Shown: positions 26,370-35,491, counted from the stretch's first letter. The stretch is 64,000 nt of DNA from an uncultured Lachnospiraceae bacterium (GCA_947172645.1 CAMWBY010000005.1:62001-126000), one strand, 5' to 3'. Numbers and translations are program-made. Notes: generated from the letters alone by a model not told the origin.

Positions 26370-27578
26370 ATGATTCATGTGGCGGTGTTAGGGTACGGCA
26401 CGGTAGGCAGCGGTGTCGTGGAGGTAATTGAGACTAACAAGGCAGCTATCAATATGAGAGCCAGCGCGGAGCTTAATATTAAGTATATTCTTGACCTCAG
26501 GGATTTTCCGGGAGACCCGTATGAGGACAAGGTTGTGCATGATTTTAATACCATATTGAATGATACTGAGGTGACTGTCATTTGTGAGACAATGGGGGGT
26601 ATCCATCCGGCTTACGATTTCTCCAAACAGGCGCTTCTTGCAGGCAAAAGCGTATGTACGTCGAATAAAGAGCTGGTAGCAAGCCACGGCCCGGAATTGA
26701 TTGATATTGCCAAGGAACACCATTGCAACTACCTGTTTGAGGCAAGCGTGGGAGGCGGCATCCCGATTATCCGCCCGCTGAACTATTCTCTGACGGCGGA
26801 GAAAATTGACTCTATCACCGGTATTTTGAATGGCACAACCAATTATATCCTGACGAAGATGGATAAAGAGGGAGCCGATTTCGATGATGTGCTGAAAGAG
26901 GCGCAGGAGAAGGGATATGCGGAGAGAAATCCTGAGGCTGATGTGGAAGGCTATGACGCCTGCCGTAAGATTGCAATCCTTTCTTCATTGATGTGCAGTA
27001 AGAATGTCAAATATGAGGAAATCTATACGGAGGGTATTACAAAGATAACTTCGAAAGATTTCCTGTATGCGAAACAGATGAATAAGTCCATAAAACTGCT
27101 TGCTATGAGCCGCGATACGGAGCACGGCTTTTTTGCCATGGTCGCGCCTTTTATGATTTCCAGAGAGCATCCTCTTTATAGCGTGAACGATGTGTTCAAT
27201 GCCGTATATGTACATGGCAATATGTTGGGCGATACGATGTATTATGGACGCGGGGCGGGCAAGCTGCCCACCGCGAGCGCTGTGGTGTCTGATGTGGTGG
27301 ACTGCGCAAGGCACCAGGGTAAGACGGTTATGTGTTTCTGGGAGAGCGAAGACGTGAAGGTTGTCGGCATCGAGGAGGACCAGGGTAAGTTTTTTGTCAG
27401 GGTTTCCGCTGACAAGAAGGATGCGGCGATTGATGTTTTCGGCTCTTTGGCTGAAATTAACGCGGGCGTCGAAGGCGAATTTGGGTTTATGACGCATGTT
27501 ATGACCGAGAAAGATTTTAACGAAAAAATCGCAAAAATTGGCGGATGTATCAATAGAATCAGGATACTTAGCGCATAA
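26370..27578 (+). CDS. hom: Homoserine dehydrogenase
   Basis: 402 residues. The Rossmann nucleotide site VAVLGYGTVGSGVVEVIE opens the protein; KSVCTSNKELVASHG, FEASVGGGIPIIRPL, GILNGTTNYILTKM, NPEADVEGYDACRKIAIL are the homoserine dehydrogenase signature segments. A C-terminal ACT-like region (about 315-400) may bind threonine. It reduces aspartate semialdehyde to homoserine for threonine and methionine. A GAGAGGAG ribosome site precedes the ATG; aspartate kinase follows in the same direction. Confidence 0.95.
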   Translation: MIHVAVLGYGTVGSGVVEVIETNKAAINMRASAELNIKYILDLRDFPGDPYEDKVVHDFNTILNDTEVTVICETMGGIHPAYDFSKQALLAGKSVCTSNKELVASHGPELIDIAKEHHCNYLFEASVGGGIPIIRPLNYSLTAEKIDSITGILNGTTNYILTKMDKEGADFDDVLKEAQEKGYAERNPEADVEGYDACRKIAILSSLMCSKNVKYEEIYTEGITKITSKDFLYAKQMNKSIKLLAMSRDTEHGFFAMVAPFMISREHPLYSVNDVFNAVYVHGNMLGDTMYYGRGAGKLPTASAVVSDVVDCARHQGKTVMCFWESEDVKVVGIEEDQGKFFVRVSADKKDAAIDVFGSLAEINAGVEGEFGFMTHVMTEKDFNEKIAKIGGCINRIRILSA

Positions 27579-27657
27579 GATATGGATGAGAGGTAAGGGT
27601 GAAAAAAAGAAGAAAGGGTAAAATGCAAGCATTTTCGCTTGAGGCTTGGTGCAAATT

Positions 27658-28977
27658 ATGAAAAAAGTAGTAAAATTCGGCGGAAGTTCTTTGGCAAGCG
27701 CCGAACAGTTTAAGAAGGTCGGAGAGATTATCCGTGCAGACAAGGAAAGAAAGTTTGTGGTCCCTTCTGCGCCGGGTAAGCGTGATGCGGACGATACCAA
27801 GGTGACAGACATGCTGTATGCATGTTATGAACTGGCCGACGAAGGCAAGGATTTCAAGGCGCAGCTTGAAGAAATCAGAGGCAGGTATCAGGAGATTATT
27901 GACGGGCTTGGCCTGGAGCTTTCTCTGGAAGACGAATTTTTAACGATAGAGAAGAAGTTTAAAGAAAAAGCCGGGGATAATTATGCGGCTTCCCGGGGTG
28001 AGTATTTAAACGGCATTATTATGGCTATGTATCTCGGCTATGAGTTTGTGGACGCGGCGGAAGTCATTCTTTTTGACGAGGACGGAGAGTTTGATTCGGA
28101 GACCACGAACAAGATGCTGCGCGAGCGCCTGAAAGATGTGGACGCGGCGGTTGTGCCCGGTTTCTATGGCGCGTATGCGGACGGCACGGTTAAGACATTC
28201 TCGAGAGGCGGTTCTGATATCACCGGTTCCATTCTGGCCAGGGCCGTGCAGGCGAATGTATATGAGAACTGGACGGATGTGTCCGGGTTCCTGATTGCGG
28301 ACCCGCGGATTATCTATAAGCCCGAAGGCATTGATACCATCACATATAAGGAGTTGCGGGAGTTGGCTTATATGGGCGCATCAGTACTTCATGAGGATGC
28401 GATTTTTCCTGTCAGAAGGGAAGGAATCCCCATCAATATCCGCAATACCAATTCACCGGACGACAGGGGTACTTGGATTGTGGAAAGTACGTGCCAGAAA
28501 TCGAAATATGTTATTACCGGTATTGCGGGCAAAAAAGGTTTCTGCGCCATCAATATCGATAAAGATATGATGAATTCCGAGATAGGGTTCGGGCGCAAGG
28601 TACTGCAGGCGTTTGAGGAAAACGGGATTTCTTTCGAGCATGTACCCTCCGGTATTGACACGATGACAGTCTTTGTGCATCAGGATGAGTTTATGCACAA
28701 AGAACAGCAGGTAGTATCGGCCATCCATAGATTAGCGGACCCCGACCATATTGATATAGAGGGGGATTTCGCATTAATCGCAGTGGTAGGCCGCGGTATG
28801 AAATCTACCCGTGGTACGGCGGGAAGAATTTTCTCGGCACTTGCCCATGCAAATGTCAACGTAAAGATGATTGACCAGGGTTCCAGTGAGTTAAATATTA
28901 TCATCGGCGTATCCAATGCGGATTTCGAGACGGCGATTAAGGCGATTTACGATATATTTGTACTGATGCAGATTTAA
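27658..28977 (+). CDS. lysC: Aspartate kinase
   Basis: 439 residues. The N-terminal kinase domain starts KVVKFGGSSLASAEQF and contains RGGSDITGSILARAVQA and YKELRELAYMGASVLHEDA, as in aspartokinases; two ACT regions follow (ITGIAGKKGFCAINIDKDMM and LIAVVGRGMKSTRGTAGRIFSALAHANVNVKMIDQGSSELNI), implying feedback control by lysine or threonine. It commits aspartate to lysine, threonine and methionine synthesis. The ATG at 27658 is used rather than the in-frame TTG at 27646; the ribosome site is weak. Pairs functionally with hom just upstream. Confidence 0.95.
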   Translation: MKKVVKFGGSSLASAEQFKKVGEIIRADKERKFVVPSAPGKRDADDTKVTDMLYACYELADEGKDFKAQLEEIRGRYQEIIDGLGLELSLEDEFLTIEKKFKEKAGDNYAASRGEYLNGIIMAMYLGYEFVDAAEVILFDEDGEFDSETTNKMLRERLKDVDAAVVPGFYGAYADGTVKTFSRGGSDITGSILARAVQANVYENWTDVSGFLIADPRIIYKPEGIDTITYKELRELAYMGASVLHEDAIFPVRREGIPINIRNTNSPDDRGTWIVESTCQKSKYVITGIAGKKGFCAINIDKDMMNSEIGFGRKVLQAFEENGISFEHVPSGIDTMTVFVHQDEFMHKEQQVVSAIHRLADPDHIDIEGDFALIAVVGRGMKSTRGTAGRIFSALAHANVNVKMIDQGSSELNIIIGVSNADFETAIKAIYDIFVLMQI

Positions 28978-28988
28978 TGCAAAGAAGA

Positions 28989-29007
28989 GATTCCGCAGAG
29001 CGGAATC
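28989..29007 (+). repeat. Hairpin in front of the small membrane protein's ribosome site
   Basis: GATTCCGC (28989-28996), loop AGA, GCGGAATC (29000-29007): a perfect 8-bp stem ending just before GGAGG (29010-29014). It could damp translation or protect the 5' end of the following operon. Confidence 0.45.
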
Positions 29008-29019
29008 ATGGAGGTTATT

Positions 29020-29277
29020 ATGAAAAAATTAATGTTACAGGCAGCTAAGTTCACATATTTCGCGGGATGTTTCTGGTATCTGTTTACGATACCGGCACAG
29101 GCATACATCGACCCGTCGGCAGTGACTTATATCATCCAGGCAGTTGCGGGCGTGCTCATTGCCTTGGGCGCGGCATTCACCATTTTCCGACATAAGATAT
29201 TTGCCTTTTTCAAGAAGAATAAGAAGGGCGGCGCTACGGAAGGCAGCGCGGTTGAATTTAAGGACGTGGACGATTAA
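29020..29277 (+). CDS. Small exported single-pass membrane protein
   Basis: 85 residues: signal-peptide-like start (KLMLQAAKFTYFAGCFWYLFTIPAQAYIDPS), a second hydrophobic segment (TYIIQAVAGVLIALGAAFTIF), then a basic loop (RHKIFAFFKKNKK) and acidic tail. Small proteins with an AYIDP-type segment followed by one helix are common next to surface-polymer genes, but no biochemical role is known to me. GGAGG lies 5 bases before the ATG at 29020; an upstream ATG at 29008 overlaps that site. It is 11 bases before the YidC-TagF fusion, so probably co-translated and possibly its partner. Confidence 0.72.
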   Translation: MKKLMLQAAKFTYFAGCFWYLFTIPAQAYIDPSAVTYIIQAVAGVLIALGAAFTIFRHKIFAFFKKNKKGGATEGSAVEFKDVDD

Positions 29278-29288
29278 GGGGCGGTCAG

Positions 29289-31169
29289 ATGGGTACAGTA
29301 ATCGATGCGGTAGTCGGCGGGCTTCTGTGGCTTATCAACCTGTGCTACGGGCTATGCCATAACTACTGGGCAGCAATCTTCATATTTACATTCCTGACGA
29401 AGGTGATTCTTCTGCCCCTCTCGGTGTGGGTGCAGAAGAACTCCATCAAGACGGTCAGGATGTCGCCGGAGATGAACCATATCAAGGCGGCATATTTTGG
29501 CAATCAGGAAGCAATCTCCGAGGAGCAGTATAAGCTGTTCAAGAGGGAGAAATACAGCCCCTTTGCAGACTTAATCCCCCTGTTCGTGCAGCTTGCGCTG
29601 CTGATGGGCGTGGTGGAAGCGGTGAAAAGGGGGACGGACCTGACGGACATCCCTGCCAGGACGGGAGGAATTACCCTGGTGATTCCCCTGCTTGCAGCGT
29701 TGTCCGCTTTTTTCATGTGTTACATGCAGAACCGGGCGAATGTGCTGCAATCGGAGCAGGGCCTGGCGAACAAGTACGGCACCATGGCATTCTCCGTGGG
29801 GCTCTCCCTATACCTGGGATTTTTTGTTTCCGTAGGGGTAGGGTTCTACTGGAGCTGCAGCAACATCCTTTCGGTGGTGCAGCTCATCCTGTTAAATATC
29901 TGGATTAACCCCAAGGACTATATTGACTATGAAGCCCTGGAGGAAAGCAAGGAGGCGCTCCGCAAGGCGAAGGAGTTCATGTCCTCGAAGCAGAAGGAGG
30001 ACAAGGGGAGCCCCTACAGGGCGAAGTGCAGGGCGGACTATAAGCGGTTCCTGAAGACGCCGGATAAAAAGGTGGTCTTCTATTCGGAGAAGAACGGCTT
30101 CTATAAATACTATAAGAACATAATCGAGGAGATTATCCGGCGGACCAACATCGTGGTGCACTACATCACAAGCGACCCGGAGGATGAAGTGTTCGGGATG
30201 GCGGGGAGCCAGTTCGTGCCCTACTACATCAATGAGAACAGGATGATTGTCCTGATGATGAAGATGGAGACGGACATTATGGTGATGACCACGCCTGACC
30301 TGGAGAACTTCCAGTTAAAGCGTTCCTACGTGAAGAAGGACATTGAGTATATCTATGTGCCCCATGACGTGAACAGCTCCAACTTGACGTTCCATAAGGA
30401 TGCGTTAGACCATTTTGACACGGTCTTCACCTCCGGCCCGAAGAACAAGGCGGAGATTGCGGAACGGGAAGAAAAATATGGGCTGCGGAAAAAGAACCTG
30501 GTGGAGTGGGGCTCGTCGGTGATTGACAACATGACCGCGTCTTACGCCGGGATGCTGCAGGAGGAAGGAAGCGCAGGGAAGCAGGACGGGAAAAAGACGG
30601 TACTGATAGCCCCTTCCTGGCAGGCGGACAACATACTGGATTCCTGTATAGAGGTGATGCTCAAGCAGCTTGCGGGCACGCCGTACCATGTCATTGTGCG
30701 CCCGCATCCGCAGTATGTGCGGCACTTTGGAGCGCGGATAGACGCCCTGGCTGAGAAGTACGGGGGAGATGGCGTGGAGTTCCAGAAGGACTTTTCCTCC
30801 AACAAGACAGTATACATGGCGGACCTCCTGGTGACGGACTGGTCGAGCATCGCGTTTGAGTATGCGTTCTCCACGTTAAAGCCCGTGCTGTTCATCAACA
30901 CGCCGATGAAGGTTGTAAACCCGGATTACAGGGAGCTTGAGACGGTCCCGATAGACATAGAGCTGAGGGAGCGGATAGGGATATCGGTGGAGCCTGGCAG
31001 GATAGAAGAGGGAATCGTGGAGGCGGTGGAGAGGCTCTTAGGGGATAAGCAGTTTTCACGGGAATCCATGGAGGCAATGAAAGAAGAATATATCTATAAC
31101 AACGGGATAAGCGGTAAGGTTGGCGCCAAGTATATCATCGACAGACTGGTAAACCGTTCGAAAAAATAG
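29289..31169 (+). CDS. YidC/Oxa1-like membrane domain fused to TagF-like CDP-glycerol glycerophosphotransferase
   Basis: 626 residues. Residues 5-207 resemble a YidC/Oxa1 insertase: NYWAAIFIFTFLTKVILLPLSVWVQKNS with K38 where insertases keep a groove Arg, a coiled hairpin region, YSPFADLIPLFVQLALLMGVVEAV and further helices to INPKDY. After a charged linker (208-258), residues 259-625 look like a TagB/TagF glycerophosphotransferase: VVFYSEKNGFYKY, YVPHDVNSSNLTFHK (His), IAPSWQADN, VIVRPHPQYV and LLVTDWSSIAFEYAF. TagF-type enzymes move glycerol-phosphate units from CDP-glycerol to wall polymers. Directly upstream of PhnW and PEP mutase genes, it is the likely transfer step of a phosphonate-containing surface polymer. 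The donor substrate is inferred. Confidence 0.82.
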   Translation: MGTVIDAVVGGLLWLINLCYGLCHNYWAAIFIFTFLTKVILLPLSVWVQKNSIKTVRMSPEMNHIKAAYFGNQEAISEEQYKLFKREKYSPFADLIPLFVQLALLMGVVEAVKRGTDLTDIPARTGGITLVIPLLAALSAFFMCYMQNRANVLQSEQGLANKYGTMAFSVGLSLYLGFFVSVGVGFYWSCSNILSVVQLILLNIWINPKDYIDYEALEESKEALRKAKEFMSSKQKEDKGSPYRAKCRADYKRFLKTPDKKVVFYSEKNGFYKYYKNIIEEIIRRTNIVVHYITSDPEDEVFGMAGSQFVPYYINENRMIVLMMKMETDIMVMTTPDLENFQLKRSYVKKDIEYIYVPHDVNSSNLTFHKDALDHFDTVFTSGPKNKAEIAEREEKYGLRKKNLVEWGSSVIDNMTASYAGMLQEEGSAGKQDGKKTVLIAPSWQADNILDSCIEVMLKQLAGTPYHVIVRPHPQYVRHFGARIDALAEKYGGDGVEFQKDFSSNKTVYMADLLVTDWSSIAFEYAFSTLKPVLFINTPMKVVNPDYRELETVPIDIELRERIGISVEPGRIEEGIVEAVERLLGDKQFSRESMEAMKEEYIYNNGISGKVGAKYIIDRLVNRSKK

Positions 31170-31195
31170 TGTAAGTATTACAGGAGGTTTCACAG

Positions 31196-32320
31196 ATGGT
31201 TAAGAGAAATGTATTGTTAAATCCGGGACCGGCTACGACGACCGATACAGTGAAGATGGCGCAGGTGGTGCCGGATATCTGCCCGCGGGAGAAGGAATTT
31301 GTGTCTGTCATGCGGGAGGTGGAGGAAGGGCTTCTGCGGATTGTCCATGCGAATCCTGAGGAGTATGCCGCAGTCTTATTCTGTGGTTCCGGGACAATCA
31401 ATATGGATATATGCCTCAATTCGCTGCTTCCGGCCGACAAGAAGATACTGATTATCAACAATGGGGCATACAGCAGCAGAGGAGCGGAAATCTGCGAATA
31501 TTACGGGCTTGCGTATATCAATCTGAGACTGCCCCTAGACAGGCAGCCAGACCTTGCGGTGATTGAGCAGACTTTGCAGGAAAACCCGGATGTGGCGTTG
31601 GTCTATACGACCCATCATGAGACAGGCACCGGACTTTTAAATCCCATAAAGGAGATTGGCGCCTTAGTGCACCGTTATCAGGGAGTGTTCGTGGTTGACA
31701 CCACATCCACTTATGCGATGCGGCCCATTCATATGGCACAAGACGAGATAGATTTCTGTATGGCTTCGGCACAGAAAGGCATTATGGCAATGACAGGACT
31801 TTCTTTTATCATCGGGAAAAAGTCTCTTATCGAAGCTTCCGCCGGATATCCGAAACGTTCCTATTATTGTAATTTATATATGCAGTATGATTATGCCAGG
31901 GCGCATGGGGAGATGCATTTTACGCCGCCAGTACAGGTAATCTATTCGGTACGGCAGGCGCTTGAGGAGTATTTTGCGGAAGGGGAAGCCGGAAAGTGGG
32001 CAAGGCACTGCCGTGTATACCAGGCAATCAGGGCGGGGCTTACGGAATTGGGATTCCGGATTTATATCTCACAGGAGCAGGAGTCCGGGCTTGTGGCGGC
32101 TGCGGTCTATCCGGATGACAGCCATTGGGATTTTGGAAAGATACATGATTACTGTTATGAGAGAGGATTTACTATTTACCCCGGTAAAGTGGAGAAACTC
32201 GGCATGTTCCGGCTGTGTGCGTTGGGAGCCATAGACCAAGAGGATATAGAAGCGTTTTTTGTTGTCTTCAAGGAAGCGTTGAAACATTATGGCGTCAGTG
32301 TGCCGGTGCAGTACAAATAG
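31196..32320 (+). CDS. phnW: 2-aminoethylphosphonate-pyruvate transaminase
   Basis: 374 residues, class V aminotransferase fold. LLNPGPATTTDTVKMAQVVPDICPREKEF is the family opening; CGSGTINMDICLNSLL, TTHHETGTGLLNP, DTTSTYAMRP and the PLP-lysine segment ASAQKGIMAMTGLSF follow. PhnW exchanges the amino group between 2-aminoethylphosphonate and phosphonoacetaldehyde. No phosphonatase (PhnX) lies nearby, while PEP mutase and phosphonopyruvate decarboxylase do, so it runs in the synthesis direction. AGGAGG lies 9 bases upstream. Confidence 0.9.
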   Translation: MVKRNVLLNPGPATTTDTVKMAQVVPDICPREKEFVSVMREVEEGLLRIVHANPEEYAAVLFCGSGTINMDICLNSLLPADKKILIINNGAYSSRGAEICEYYGLAYINLRLPLDRQPDLAVIEQTLQENPDVALVYTTHHETGTGLLNPIKEIGALVHRYQGVFVVDTTSTYAMRPIHMAQDEIDFCMASAQKGIMAMTGLSFIIGKKSLIEASAGYPKRSYYCNLYMQYDYARAHGEMHFTPPVQVIYSVRQALEEYFAEGEAGKWARHCRVYQAIRAGLTELGFRIYISQEQESGLVAAAVYPDDSHWDFGKIHDYCYERGFTIYPGKVEKLGMFRLCALGAIDQEDIEAFFVVFKEALKHYGVSVPVQYK

Positions 32321-32348
32321 CGGTTAGGATGAAAGACGGTGTGGATTG

Positions 32349-33644
32349 ATGAAGAAGGTTTATACGTGTTTTTGTACAGATGTGATACATGAGGGGCATA
32401 TGAATATCCTGCGGGAGGCTGCCAGGCATGGCGACGTCTACGTGGGGGTGCTGTCAGACGAAGCCATGGTAGGGTTTAACAGGTTTCCCACGATTTCCCT
32501 GGAACAGAGGATGGAGATTGTCAGGGAAACCGGGTTGGTGAAGGAAGTCATGGTCCAGCAAGAGGTTATGTATGACCGGGTTATCCCAGAGGTGAGGCCG
32601 GATTATGTGGTGCATGGGGACAACTGGGCCCAGGGGCCGGAGAGCGCCATCAGGGACAATGTCATAAAGAACCTGAAAGAATACGGCGGTGAGCTGTTGG
32701 AAGTCCCTTATACCTATAACGACAGGGTAAAGCGGATTGACGACCAGATGAAGGAGAAGCTTGCGATGCCGGAATTCAGGCGCAGGCGGCTCCGTCAGTT
32801 AATTGCGATGCGCCCCATTGTCAAGACACTGGAAGTGCATTCCGGGCTAACCGGGCTGATTGCGGAGAAGACGGTGGTGGAGAGCAACGGGAAACTGGAC
32901 CAGTTTGACGCCATGTGGATATCCTCGCTGTGCGACTCCACGGCCAAGGGAAAGCCCGATATCGAACTGGTGGACATGTCCTCCAGGATACGGACAATCG
33001 ACGATGTGATGGACGTGACGACGAAGCCGATTATCCTGGACGGGGATACAGGCGGCCTGGTGGAACACTTCGTATATAATGTGCGGACATTGGAGCGGAT
33101 GGGCGTGTCCGCGGTGATTATAGAGGATAAGACCGGGCTTAAGAAAAATTCCCTGTTCGGCACGGAGGTGGAGCAGACACAGGACAGCATAGAGAATTTC
33201 TGTGCGAAAATCAGCGCAGGGAAGAAAGCGCTGCGCACGGATGATTTTATGATTATCGCCAGGATAGAGAGCCTGATTTTAGAGCGGGGAATGGAGGATG
33301 CGTTAAAGCGTGCGGATGCCTATGTGCAGGCAGGGGCGGACGGCATTATGATTCATTCCAGGCAAAAATCACCGGACGAGATACTTAAGTTCTGCCACCT
33401 GTTCCGGGAGAAGGATAAGAAGACGCCCATTGTGGTGGTACCCACTTCTTTTAACAGCATTACGGAGGAGGAGCTTGCGGCGGCAGGGGTGAACATCGTT
33501 ATCTATGCGAACCAGCTGACCAGGAGCGCTTTTCCGGCGATGCAGGGAACGGCGGTGGAGATATTGAAGAACCACAGGGCGTTGGAGGCGGATTCCAGGC
33601 TGATGCCCTTTAAGGATATTATCCGGCTGATAGACGAGATATAA
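32349..33644 (+). CDS. pepM: Phosphoenolpyruvate mutase with N-terminal cytidylyltransferase domain
   Basis: 431 residues. Residues 1 to about 130 are a nucleotidyltransferase domain with the HxGH motif (H14-E-G-H17), resembling glycerol-3-phosphate and ethanolamine-phosphate cytidylyltransferases. Residues about 150-425 are PEP mutase: WISSLCDSTAKGKPD, DGDTGG (231-236), and the diagnostic EDKTGLKKNS (259-268), an exact EDKX5NS signature that separates PEP mutase from isocitrate-lyase-type relatives. It turns PEP into phosphonopyruvate, the carbon-phosphorus bond-forming step. The N-terminal domain may activate the phosphonate or a glycerol phosphate with CTP. The ATG at 32349 is used; a TTG lies just before. 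Confidence 0.92.
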   Translation: MKKVYTCFCTDVIHEGHMNILREAARHGDVYVGVLSDEAMVGFNRFPTISLEQRMEIVRETGLVKEVMVQQEVMYDRVIPEVRPDYVVHGDNWAQGPESAIRDNVIKNLKEYGGELLEVPYTYNDRVKRIDDQMKEKLAMPEFRRRRLRQLIAMRPIVKTLEVHSGLTGLIAEKTVVESNGKLDQFDAMWISSLCDSTAKGKPDIELVDMSSRIRTIDDVMDVTTKPIILDGDTGGLVEHFVYNVRTLERMGVSAVIIEDKTGLKKNSLFGTEVEQTQDSIENFCAKISAGKKALRTDDFMIIARIESLILERGMEDALKRADAYVQAGADGIMIHSRQKSPDEILKFCHLFREKDKKTPIVVVPTSFNSITEEELAAAGVNIVIYANQLTRSAFPAMQGTAVEILKNHRALEADSRLMPFKDIIRLIDEI

Positions 33645-33690
33645 GGAAAAGAACTGTTGAAAGAAAATCCATTGGCCCACGGAGGAAAAT

Positions 33691-34383
33691 ATGCGAGAGA
33701 TAGCAATTTTAATGGCGGCAGGTTTGGGAAGCCGTATGTATCCACTGACGCAGTCGTGTCCTAAGCCGTTGATAGAAGTTCACGGCAAGGCGATGATTGA
33801 GACCGTGATTGACGGGCTTTTGCGGCGTCCAGTGGAAGAAATATATATTGTGACAGGTTATCTTGGGGAGCAATTTGAATATTTGCGTGAGAAGTATCCG
33901 CAGGTTCGGCTTGTGCATAATCCGGAGTACTTGACAAAAAATAATATTTCTTCTGTGTATGCGGCAAGAGAAGCGCTTGGGACGGCGGCTTGTTTTATCT
34001 GTGAGTCTGACTTGTATGTGGCAGATGCTTCTATTTTCTGCAAAGAGCTTACGCATTCCTGTTATTATGGAAGAATGCAACGGGGATATTCGACCGATTG
34101 GGTGTTTGAGCTGAAAGATGGGTATATTTCCCGGGTTGGCAAGGGAGGAAACGACACATATAACATGGTTGGCGTATCCTATTTTACAAAGGAGGACGCC
34201 TGCATTTTACGGGAAGAGATTGAGAAAGCCTGCGAAAAGGAAGAAAACGGCGGTTTATTCTGGGACGAGGTAGTTGACCGAAATTTGGACAAGCTTAAAC
34301 TGACGGTGGAACCGGTGTCGGAAGGACAGCTTGTGGAGATTGATACAGTGGAAGAATTGGAGAAAATCAATGAAAGCATCTAA
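33691..34383 (+). CDS. LicC/PntC-like CTP-dependent nucleotidyltransferase
   Basis: 230 residues, sugar-nucleotidyltransferase fold: IAILMAAGLGSRMYPLTQSCPKPLIEV (GxGxRxxPLT...KPL), ICESDLYVAD for metal binding, and a DEVVDRNL / VEIDTVEELEKI C-terminus as in LicC. LicC makes CDP-choline; in phosphonate loci the related PntC makes CMP-2-aminoethylphosphonate. Placed between PEP mutase and phosphonopyruvate decarboxylase, the PntC role is most likely. Its last 14 bases overlap the next gene. Confidence 0.82.
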   Translation: MREIAILMAAGLGSRMYPLTQSCPKPLIEVHGKAMIETVIDGLLRRPVEEIYIVTGYLGEQFEYLREKYPQVRLVHNPEYLTKNNISSVYAAREALGTAACFICESDLYVADASIFCKELTHSCYYGRMQRGYSTDWVFELKDGYISRVGKGGNDTYNMVGVSYFTKEDACILREEIEKACEKEENGGLFWDEVVDRNLDKLKLTVEPVSEGQLVEIDTVEELEKINESI

Positions 34384-35491
34384 ATTGTTATCACAGTTGG
34401 AACATATGGGAATTGATACGGTTGCAGGAGTGCCTGATTCCACGCTGAAGCAGTTTTGCGACGGTGTGCAGTGTTACCAGGGCGGGCTGACCCATTATGT
34501 GGCAGTTAACGAGGGCGCGGCGGTCGGCCTGGCAATCGGGAGCTATCTTGCTTCCGGCAAACCGGCGTGCGTGTATATGCAGAATTCAGGAATTGGGAAT
34601 ATGGTCAATCCCCTTGCGTCGCTGGCCAACAGTGACGTATATGGGATACCTATGCTGTTTATCATCGGGTGGCGCGGGGAACCGGGCGTCAAGGACGAGC
34701 CTCAGCATGTTTTCCAGGGAAAAGTGACCTGCGAGCTGTTGGAGACACTGGCGGTTCCTTACAGCGTGATTGACCGGAATACGACGGACGAAGAAATGGA
34801 TGAAATTCTGCATGAGGCGGATAAGGCGTTAAAGCATGGGGATCAGTTTGCGGTTGTCGTGAAAAAAGGGACTTTTGAAAAAGAAGAACCTTTTACTTGG
34901 GAAAACGGTAATCGTATGGGGAGAGAAGAGGCGCTGGAACATATCCTGCGCGGGCTGCCCAGAGATGTGGCGGTGGTGTCCACTACGGGGAAGATATCGC
35001 GGGAACTGTACGAGCAGAGCCGGGAAATCTATGGAAACCATGACAATCTGTTTATGACGGTGGGCGGCATGGGACACGCTTCCATGATTGCGCTTGGGAT
35101 TGCCGGGAAACGGGCGGACAGAAAGGTGGTCTGCATAGACGGGGACGGCGCAGCGCTGATGCATATGGGCGTGTTGCCTTTTATCGCTTCCCAGGCACCG
35201 GAGAATTTCTATCATATCGTAATCAATAACCAGGCGCACGAATCCGTAGGGGCTATGCCCACGGGATGCAGGCAGACGGAGTTTTCACAGATTGCCAGAG
35301 CGGCGGGATACCGCCAGGCACGGAAGCTTGTATCGATGGAGGATGTGGACAGGATTGGGGAGTGGGTTTCATCCCAGGCAGGGCCGATTATGTGGGAGAT
35401 TCCGGTATCCCTTGCTTCACGGGCGGATTTGGGCAGGCCGAAGGAGAGCGCGCGTGAGAATAAAGAAGGGTTTATGAAGTTTCTCGGTTAG
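34370..35491 (+). CDS. ppd: Phosphonopyruvate decarboxylase
   Basis: 373 residues, thiamine-diphosphate enzyme. The N-terminal half has GIDTVAGVPDSTLKQFCDG, HYVAVNEGAAVGLAIGSYLA (catalytic Glu) and GWRGEPGVKDEPQHVFQG; the C-terminal half has the ThDP motif GDGAALMHMGVLPF...NN. It converts phosphonopyruvate to phosphonoacetaldehyde, pulling the unfavourable PEP mutase step forward. The ATG at 34370 lies inside the end of the nucleotidyltransferase gene, so the two are translationally coupled. Last gene of the phosphonate cluster. Confidence 0.92.
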   Translation: MKASKLLSQLEHMGIDTVAGVPDSTLKQFCDGVQCYQGGLTHYVAVNEGAAVGLAIGSYLASGKPACVYMQNSGIGNMVNPLASLANSDVYGIPMLFIIGWRGEPGVKDEPQHVFQGKVTCELLETLAVPYSVIDRNTTDEEMDEILHEADKALKHGDQFAVVVKKGTFEKEEPFTWENGNRMGREEALEHILRGLPRDVAVVSTTGKISRELYEQSREIYGNHDNLFMTVGGMGHASMIALGIAGKRADRKVVCIDGDGAALMHMGVLPFIASQAPENFYHIVINNQAHESVGAMPTGCRQTEFSQIARAAGYRQARKLVSMEDVDRIGEWVSSQAGPIMWEIPVSLASRADLGRPKESARENKEGFMKFLG

